Source: Planctomycetota bacterium
GTDB lineage: Bacteria; Planctomycetota; Phycisphaerae; Sedimentisphaerales; Anaerohalosphaeraceae
NCBI GenBank assembly: GCA_016873215.1
Contig: VGXU01000004.1
Coordinates: 1-64,000, forward strand
Direction of reading: 5' to 3'
Length of the DNA stretch: 64,000 nucleotides
The translations under genes were made by a program, and so were the position numbers. Below the pieces are notes generated by a model. The model was given only the letters and a program-made list of their open reading frames with translations, ran no database searches and was not told the origin of the DNA. Shown piece by piece: positions 57,579-64,000 of this stretch. Within the stretch, counting starts at the first letter, position 1; each line of letters opens with the position of its first letter.

Positions 57579-60167
57579 TTACGCCTTGAAAAAACAGACG
57601 AGTTTTTGAGTCAGTACATCGGCCATCAGCATCAACGCATGGTCCGGCACATCATAGACAAATACCACATCCTTATATTTTTGCGCTTCCGGCAGATGCC
57701 ACAGCAGATTTTCATAATTTTGCAGCCGTTCTTTATGAAAAACAGTGTTCGCCTTTTCACAAAACAGAGCAACATAGAAAATTTTTTCTTCCACGAGGTC
57801 CTGGAAAAAATGACTGCCGTAGGACAGCTCCGGCATCAGGTTTCCGCCGGGATAGGAAATTTCGCACAAAATGGACATCTGGCTGATTTCAGAAAACCGC
57901 ACCGGCACTCCCAGCGAAGGCGTGGACGTTCCCCATCGTCCCGGCCCCATCAGCAGCGTCGTATCGACTTTGCGATTGCAGAACTGGCGGTTGATTTTGC
58001 CGATCAGCCGGGCAATATCGTGTTTCCCCTGTTCGGAAAGCTGCAGGTATGCGGAAGGCTCCACAAAAATAATCCGATCAATGGGTTGCGAAATGCTGCC
58101 GCCCATAAAACTGCCTTCGGTGTGAAACAAAATTCGTTCCGACGCAAGCGTCCCGGGTATTTCTATCCGGGCGCCAAGCCCGCGGGTTTGAAGCGGCCTG
58201 CACTGCAAGAGATTCAATTGCGGCGGAACATCCTCGGAAAAATTCAGCGTAAATTCAATATCGACCGGATAATCGTAAATCCGCTCAAGCGATTCCAGCA
58301 GCCGCCGCATCAAAGGAACAAAATCCGTCTCCGTCAGCAGCCGGTCAAAGGTCATTATCCATAACGGCTGACTTTCCATGCCAAGCTGTTTCATCCGTTT
58401 GGCGGCTTCTTCGTCTTCCGTCGCAAGTAAACGGATGTCCCATTCGGGATTTCTAGCCAGATACTGCCGGATGCCGATGGTTTCCATTTTATTTTCCTGC
58501 ACGTTCAAAACATCCATCGAATGCTGGGAAAACTGACGAATATCGTCCGGATTGGATTGGGGACGCAGCAGCGGCTGGTCCAGCGCCATCAGCCGCGGAT
58601 AATCATCATCCGAACGGTCCACCGCCCGCGTCCCCAGGCCCGCCACCATCCGCAGCATACCCGCCTGAGGATCAAGGCTTTGATTCCACACAAAAGTATT
58701 ATAAGAAACCCCCACGCCGGCCACATCGGGGAAAAAGTACGGTGCGTGATGCGTTCCCGAAACCCGCTGCACCAGAAGAGCCATTTGTTCATCCACCTGG
58801 TCCAGCCCGCGCTGCTTTCGATAAGTCAGTGCGTCCTCGCTCATCGTGCTGGCGTAAATAATCCGCACCGCTTCCTCAAACCGCTCGTAACGGTCTTCCG
58901 GGTCACCCTGATTGACTAAAAACAGGCTTTCATATTTGCCGGCAAAGGCGTTGCCGAAACTGTCTTCCAGCAGACTGCTGGAACGAATGATGATCGGCGA
59001 TTGACCGAAATATTCGATCATCTCCTGAAACTGTTCGCGGATATCCGCGGGAAATTTACCTTTGAGCAATCCCTGCGCCAGCGGTTCAGCTTTGGAAAAA
59101 TATCCCTCCGGTGTTTTCTGTTCCACCCGCAGTTTCCACAGGCCGTTTTGAACAATGTAAGAATGGAAAATATCCGAGCCGATATAAAATGAATCGTGCT
59201 TTTCCAATCGGCCGCGCCAGTCAAAAGATGTATCTTCCTGAAGAATTTTTCGGGCCAGCAGCATCCCGACGGCTTTCCCGCCGATATATCCGGTTCCAAT
59301 CAGACGCGCCTTGATATCCAGCAAATCCCGGAGCGAAAAATGAGCTTCCGCCAGATTCAGCATCCGCTCATCCCGGCCCAGCATCAGCCGGCACAGCTTA
59401 CCCGCCGCCTCTCGGTACTTTTCAGACGTCGGCGGTTCGCTGAGCAATTCCTCGGTACGCAAAAACAAACGGTCCCAATAATCCAGTTTTCGACGGACTC
59501 GCGTGCGGGCCTTGTCGGAGATATACGAAAACAACCGGGCCGCGTCAACACTGTTGGTCACGGGCGTCAATTGCCCGTCCTCGTCCCGATGCGGCAGAAA
59601 CATCGTCGGCGAGTGCCGGTTCCAGACTTTCAGCGGATGGATGTAGAGTGCGCCTTCCAGATAATACACATCCAGCATGAGTTGCGTCGTTCCGCGAATC
59701 CGGGCGATTGTCTGATAGGTATGATAATCCCGTAACAGTGTAAAATAAGCGATTGTATCCAACTCGTATAAATAAGGGCAGGTCACCATAAAAAAGTTTC
59801 CGACCATAAGGTCGGTCGCCCACGAAGTCAGCAAATCCGACAGGCTGTCAAACACATAAAAAGCTCCCTTTCCCTGCTCGGCAATAATATTATGAACCTG
59901 GGTGGAAAACATTTCAAAGCCGGTGTCAGCGTCCAGTTCGATAATGGTCAGGCCGGGCTGAGGTTCTAAAAGCGGTGCATGCTGGGCAAATCGGACATAA
60001 ACCATTTTTCTATGTTCCCCAATCGCCCGCTGCACATAAGGGACCACCAATTGTTTATAGTGTTCAATATCATCCACCTGCCAGACAACATTGTCCCCGT
60101 ACTGAAGACGTGTCAGCATTGCATCCAACTGGTTTAAACCGGTACTTGGATAAGGAAATCTGTCCAT
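57579..60167 (-). CDS. PPDK/PEP-synthase N-domain protein with degenerate RecA-like N-terminus
   Basis: An 862-aa protein. Residues about 1-215 resemble a RecA/KaiC-like fold that opens STGLNQLDAMLTRLQYGDNV, but no Walker A (GxxxxGKT) follows. From about 320 there is a PEP-synthase/PPDK nucleotide-binding (ATP-grasp) domain: SPIIIRSSSLLEDSFGNAFAGKYES, DEQMALLVQRVSG and the late FTLNFSEDVPPQLNLLQCRPLQ. The phospho-His swivel and the PEP-binding barrel of true PPDK are absent. It may transfer phosphate to an unknown small molecule or act as a kinase/phosphatase-like regulator. ATG 60167 (MDRFPYPSTGL) is chosen. It lies 21 bases ahead of the glycosylase gene on the minus strand. Confidence 0.85.
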   Translation of the reverse strand: MDRFPYPSTGLNQLDAMLTRLQYGDNVVWQVDDIEHYKQLVVPYVQRAIGEHRKMVYVRFAQHAPLLEPQPGLTIIELDADTGFEMFSTQVHNIIAEQGKGAFYVFDSLSDLLTSWATDLMVGNFFMVTCPYLYELDTIAYFTLLRDYHTYQTIARIRGTTQLMLDVYYLEGALYIHPLKVWNRHSPTMFLPHRDEDGQLTPVTNSVDAARLFSYISDKARTRVRRKLDYWDRLFLRTEELLSEPPTSEKYREAAGKLCRLMLGRDERMLNLAEAHFSLRDLLDIKARLIGTGYIGGKAVGMLLARKILQEDTSFDWRGRLEKHDSFYIGSDIFHSYIVQNGLWKLRVEQKTPEGYFSKAEPLAQGLLKGKFPADIREQFQEMIEYFGQSPIIIRSSSLLEDSFGNAFAGKYESLFLVNQGDPEDRYERFEEAVRIIYASTMSEDALTYRKQRGLDQVDEQMALLVQRVSGTHHAPYFFPDVAGVGVSYNTFVWNQSLDPQAGMLRMVAGLGTRAVDRSDDDYPRLMALDQPLLRPQSNPDDIRQFSQHSMDVLNVQENKMETIGIRQYLARNPEWDIRLLATEDEEAAKRMKQLGMESQPLWIMTFDRLLTETDFVPLMRRLLESLERIYDYPVDIEFTLNFSEDVPPQLNLLQCRPLQTRGLGARIEIPGTLASERILFHTEGSFMGGSISQPIDRIIFVEPSAYLQLSEQGKHDIARLIGKINRQFCNRKVDTTLLMGPGRWGTSTPSLGVPVRFSEISQMSILCEISYPGGNLMPELSYGSHFFQDLVEEKIFYVALFCEKANTVFHKERLQNYENLLWHLPEAQKYKDVVFVYDVPDHALMLMADVLTQKLVCFFKA

Positions 60168-60240
60168 CTCTCGTCCTAAAAATGATTCCGCAAACTCACT
60201 CTCTCGGCCGAATCCATCGGCTTGGCGTTTTGTCTGTGCA

Positions 60241-60274
60241 TAATAAAGAATCCCCTTGCTGTCTGGCAAGGGGA
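60241..60274 (-). terminator. Terminator of gdhA
   Basis: On the minus strand a perfect 9-bp stem tccccttgc/gcaagggga with a 6-base loop (60251-60274) is followed by ttctttatta. It lies 58 bases after the gdhA stop. Confidence 0.75.
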
Positions 60275-60331
60275 TTCTGGAAATATCTTGCTGTTTGTCT
60301 CAACCGTCAAACACGGTCGATGTACAAATTG

Positions 60332-61830
<1,499 letters not shown>

Positions 61831-62721
61831 ATGGATATCGAAACCGCCAAATTGTTTTGCGACCTTGTGGATCTGAAAAACTTTTCCCGTGCTGCGGAAC
61901 TGCATGGGATTAGTCAGTCTGCGGTCTCCCAGCAAATTGCCCAGATTGAAATGCATCACAAAATTCAGCTTTTTGATCGCAAAAAAAGGCCGGTGGGGCT
62001 AACCGCAGCCGGCCAAGTGTTTTACCGCGCCAGTAAAGATATTCTGGAGCGATATGATCTCCTTACGAGCGAATTGTCGCAATTAAATCAGTCATATTGC
62101 TGTATTCGGCTGGCGGCGATTTTCAGTATCGGGATGCACACCCTTCAGCCGTATGTCAAAAAATTCATGTCCATCTATCCGGATGTGAATTTGTCCATCG
62201 AATACAATGATGCCAAAGATATCTACGACAAGCTGCTGCGCGGGCAGTTGGATATCGGCGTAGTTGCAATGCCGCGAAGAGACCGCAATTTGCAGGTTTA
62301 TGGGTTTGAAAACGAGCCGCTGATGCTGGCGTGTTCGCCGGACCATCCGCTGGCGGCCTCAAACGAAATTGATATTCACCAGTTGCAGGGGGAGAAATTC
62401 ATCGCCTTTGCGAAAGATATTCCCACGCGGGATCTGATCGACTCCATTCTGTCGCGGTATGGAGTTCATGTCCGAACCATGATGGAATTTGACAATATCG
62501 AGACGATTAAACGGGCCGTGGAAATCAATTCCGGCATGAGTATTCTACCCAAATCGTCGATTCGGACGGAGTTGGCCAGCGGTTCCTTAAAGGGAATTTC
62601 CTTCAGCAATGAAAACTTTTACCGCCCCACCGGAATTATTGTGCGAAAGGACAGAACCTTAAGCAAAGCCGCCCGATATCTGATAGAGCTGCTGCGAAAG
62701 GATTTCGAGGCTGACGTATGA
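61831..62721 (+). CDS. LysR-family transcriptional regulator
   Basis: A 296-aa LysR regulator. Winged helix-turn-helix at about 1-60 (LFCDLVDLKNFSRAAELHGI, then SQSAVSQQIAQIE), followed by a linker helix and the periplasmic-binding-type effector domain. The start is ATG 61831. It is divergent from gdhA and overlaps the HAD gene by 4 bases (ATGA). A link to nitrogen or carbon supply through gdhA is inferred from position. The effector is not known. Confidence 0.93.
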   Translation: MDIETAKLFCDLVDLKNFSRAAELHGISQSAVSQQIAQIEMHHKIQLFDRKKRPVGLTAAGQVFYRASKDILERYDLLTSELSQLNQSYCCIRLAAIFSIGMHTLQPYVKKFMSIYPDVNLSIEYNDAKDIYDKLLRGQLDIGVVAMPRRDRNLQVYGFENEPLMLACSPDHPLAASNEIDIHQLQGEKFIAFAKDIPTRDLIDSILSRYGVHVRTMMEFDNIETIKRAVEINSGMSILPKSSIRTELASGSLKGISFSNENFYRPTGIIVRKDRTLSKAARYLIELLRKDFEADV

Positions 62722-63329
62722 CAATTCGGGCGGTGATTTTTGATTTAGACGGCACGCTGACCGAGCCGTTCCTCGACTTCGACCAGATCCGGCAGGAAAT
62801 CGGCCTTCCGGCTGGCGTCGGCGTCCTCGAAGGGATGAATCAACTCTCCGCTGAACAGAAACGCCGGGCTGAAAAAATTCTTATCAAACACGAAGACCAC
62901 GCCGCCCAAAACAGCAAATTAAATCACGGCGCTAAAGAACTTCTCGACAACCTCCAACTGCGAAAACTCCCCATCGGCCTGCTGACGCGAAACCTGCGAA
63001 AAAATGTGGAATTGGTCGCCGCCATTCATGGCCTGCATTTTGACGCCATCATCGACCGCACCGACGGCCCGGCCAAGCCGGACAGTTTCGGCGTATTGCA
63101 GCTATGCCGGCAATTCAACGTCCAGCCTTCTGAAACCCTCGTCGTAGGCGATTTCCGGCACGACCTGCAATGCGCCAAAGACGCCGGCGCGATACCCGTA
63201 TTGATTCGAACGCATTCCAGTGCCGACGATTTCGCCCATCTGGCCGATTTCACCATCGACCGCCTCGAAGAGCTTCTTGCAATCATCGATAGAAAATTAA
63301 AGCCCGGCGGCGGACCTGTTACGTCGTAG
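62718..63329 (+). CDS. HAD-family hydrolase, phosphoglycolate-phosphatase-like
   Basis: A 203-aa HAD phosphatase. Motif I is FDLDGTLTEPF (DxDxT, about 9-13), motif II is LLTRN (Thr), motif III is the Lys in PAKPD, and motif IV is VGDFRHDLQCAKDAGA (about 145-160). A small cap sits between I and II. It is coupled to the LysR gene through a 4-base overlap. The substrate is unknown. The Pro/Gly-rich end runs into the 18-nt dispersed repeat. Confidence 0.9.
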   Translation: MTIRAVIFDLDGTLTEPFLDFDQIRQEIGLPAGVGVLEGMNQLSAEQKRRAEKILIKHEDHAAQNSKLNHGAKELLDNLQLRKLPIGLLTRNLRKNVELVAAIHGLHFDAIIDRTDGPAKPDSFGVLQLCRQFNVQPSETLVVGDFRHDLQCAKDAGAIPVLIRTHSSADDFAHLADFTIDRLEELLAIIDRKLKPGGGPVTS

Positions 63330-63340
63330 TTTTAACGAAG
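63323..63340 (+). repeat. 18-nt dispersed repeat, copy 2
   Basis: Identical to 2227-2244 (gtcgtagttttaacgaag). It lies exactly between the HAD gene end and the broken 3' end of an ankyrin-like gene on the minus strand. Confidence 0.6.
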
Positions 63341-63612
63341 AGGGTTTTTTAATCAATTTTTCTACAATTTCCACATTCGGCTGATAACAGGCAAGGGCTA
63401 AATAGGTGTATCCATACTCATTCCTGGCATTTGGATCTGCCCCTATCAATAGATTTCACAAAGAAACCCCAGAATCCGTTTACGGCATAGAAAAACAACT
63501 TGTTCTCTGTACTCCAAAACACATCCGTGAAGCCGGCAAGATATATAATTCCTGAGCAGCCTATGAGAAAAAATGTAGAAAGTACTATTATCACACAGGT
63601 TCTTTTGGACAT
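63338..63612 (-). pseudogene. Frameshifted and truncated ankyrin-repeat lipoprotein gene
   Basis: The start is normal: ATG 63612 with GGAG 9 bases ahead, then MSKRTCVIIVLSTFFLIGC, a lipoprotein leader with Cys19. The frame stays open to 63418 (ENKLFFYAVNGFWGFFVKS and a short basic end). The other frame, from about 63460 down, reads NLLIGADPNARNEYGYTYLA, then LACYQPNVEIVEKLI, a clear ankyrin repeat, which then runs into the 18-nt repeat at 63340. A one-base frameshift near 63460 and a lost 3' part explain both. It follows the macro-domain gene by 21 bases. Confidence 0.72.
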
Positions 63613-63633
63613 TTTATAACTCTCCAAATCAGA

Positions 63634-64000
63634 TTACGGATTTAGTTTTTTCAGGGCGGCGGCGAAGATGTCATAAGCGTGCCGGTCGTAGAGACAAAAA
63701 ACAACTTCCTTAAGTGTAGTTTGGCCCTTCAGATAGGCAATCGTATTGGACAGCATAATCTCGGCGCAGCGGTCCATCGGATAGCCGAAGATGCCGGTGC
63801 TGATGGCGCAAAATGCAATGCTGGACAGGTTGTTTTCCTCGGCGACACGCAGACAATTTATCGTGGCGTTTTTAAGTTTTTCATCTTCATTGCCTTCGCC
63901 CATCCGCGGGCCGACGGCGTGGATGACGTATTTGCATTTGAGTGAGCCGGCGCCGGTGATGACTGCCTGACCGACGGGAACGGGGGCCTTTTTGAAACTT
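63634..64000 (-). CDS. Macro-domain protein (ADP-ribose binding), 5' end outside window
   Basis: The visible 121 residues are the C-terminal two thirds of a macro domain. The frame is open to the right edge: VPVGQAVITGAGSLKCKYVIHAVGP (quoted in part; usual GxAxxTxGxxL..KYVIHxVGP), then SIAFCAISTGIFGYPMDRCA, the phosphate-loop block, and a final helix. It is of the MacroD/YmdB type that removes ADP-ribose from proteins or O-acetyl-ADP-ribose. An ATG at 63903 lies inside the domain and is not the start. A remnant of a paralogue lies at 51384. Confidence 0.88.
   Translation of the reverse strand, partial: SFKKAPVPVGQAVITGAGSLKCKYVIHAVGPRMGEGNEDEKLKNATINCLRVAEENNLSSIAFCAISTGIFGYPMDRCAEIMLSNTIAYLKGQTTLKEVVFCLYDRHAYDIFAAALKKLNP

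Overview
This window most resembles a chromosomal segment of a Planctomycetota bacterium, probably of the class Phycisphaerae. I infer this from content, not from a marker gene. The supporting features are a Tat-exported sulfatase, two PEP-CTERM exported proteins, a Ser/Thr kinase with an N-terminal GspE-like domain, a 48-residue protein of a type I associate with planctomycetes, a PilM-N-O-P-B-T-C set, and housekeeping genes split into short operons on both strands. There is no rRNA. Two tRNAs are present: Thr-UGU and His-GUG.

Layout. 1-7 kb: the sulfatase, a 1.2 kb repeat-bearing gene-free stretch, an aminotransferase, then a diverged tandem duplication that left gene fragments ahead of two PEP-CTERM genes. 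7-17 kb (minus strand): a GroES-like protein, topA, rdgB, argF-argD-argB, tRNA-Thr, a TetR regulator, a kinase and a radical SAM/SPASM-like protein. 17-23 kb: a 48-aa protein, then a minus-strand set of PilT, a membrane-anchored GspE-like pseudo-ATPase and a CvpA-like membrane protein, followed by mgtE. 23-34 kb: a secreted protein, an S24-peptidase repressor, a lipoprotein, pcm, an aldo/keto reductase, a eukaryote-type purB with a TPR lipoprotein, pyrE, thrC, a glycosyltransferase and panB. 34.5-40.5 kb: a lipid-modification cluster (flavin oxidoreductase, DUF1365-CFA synthase fusion, DUF1295, DUF2878, DUF2177). 40.6-50.3 kb: a ZnuA-like lipoprotein and the type IV pilus operon. 50.3-51.5 kb: tRNA-His and a graveyard with a broken tyrosine recombinase and a macro-domain gene remnant. 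51.5-64 kb: a Sua5/arginine-phosphatase-like fusion, rpiB, purF-purM, a membrane protein, a family 4 uracil-DNA glycosylase, a truncated PPDK-like protein, gdhA, a divergent LysR-HAD pair, a broken ankyrin lipoprotein and a macro-domain gene cut by the window edge.

How the parts work together. Arginine synthesis (argB, argD, argF), purine synthesis (purF, purM, purB), pyrE, thrC, panB and gdhA indicate a biosynthetically capable cell. The pil operon encodes the inner-membrane platform and motors of a type IV pilus, but no secretin or obvious major pilin. The second PilT sits with an ATPase relative that has lost every catalytic motif, which is the most unusual arrangement here. The flavin oxidoreductase, DUF1365-CFA fusion and DUF1295 genes overlap by ATGA and should act together on unsaturated membrane lipids. 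Several short dispersed repeats and four gene remnants show that the intergenic DNA is being reshuffled.
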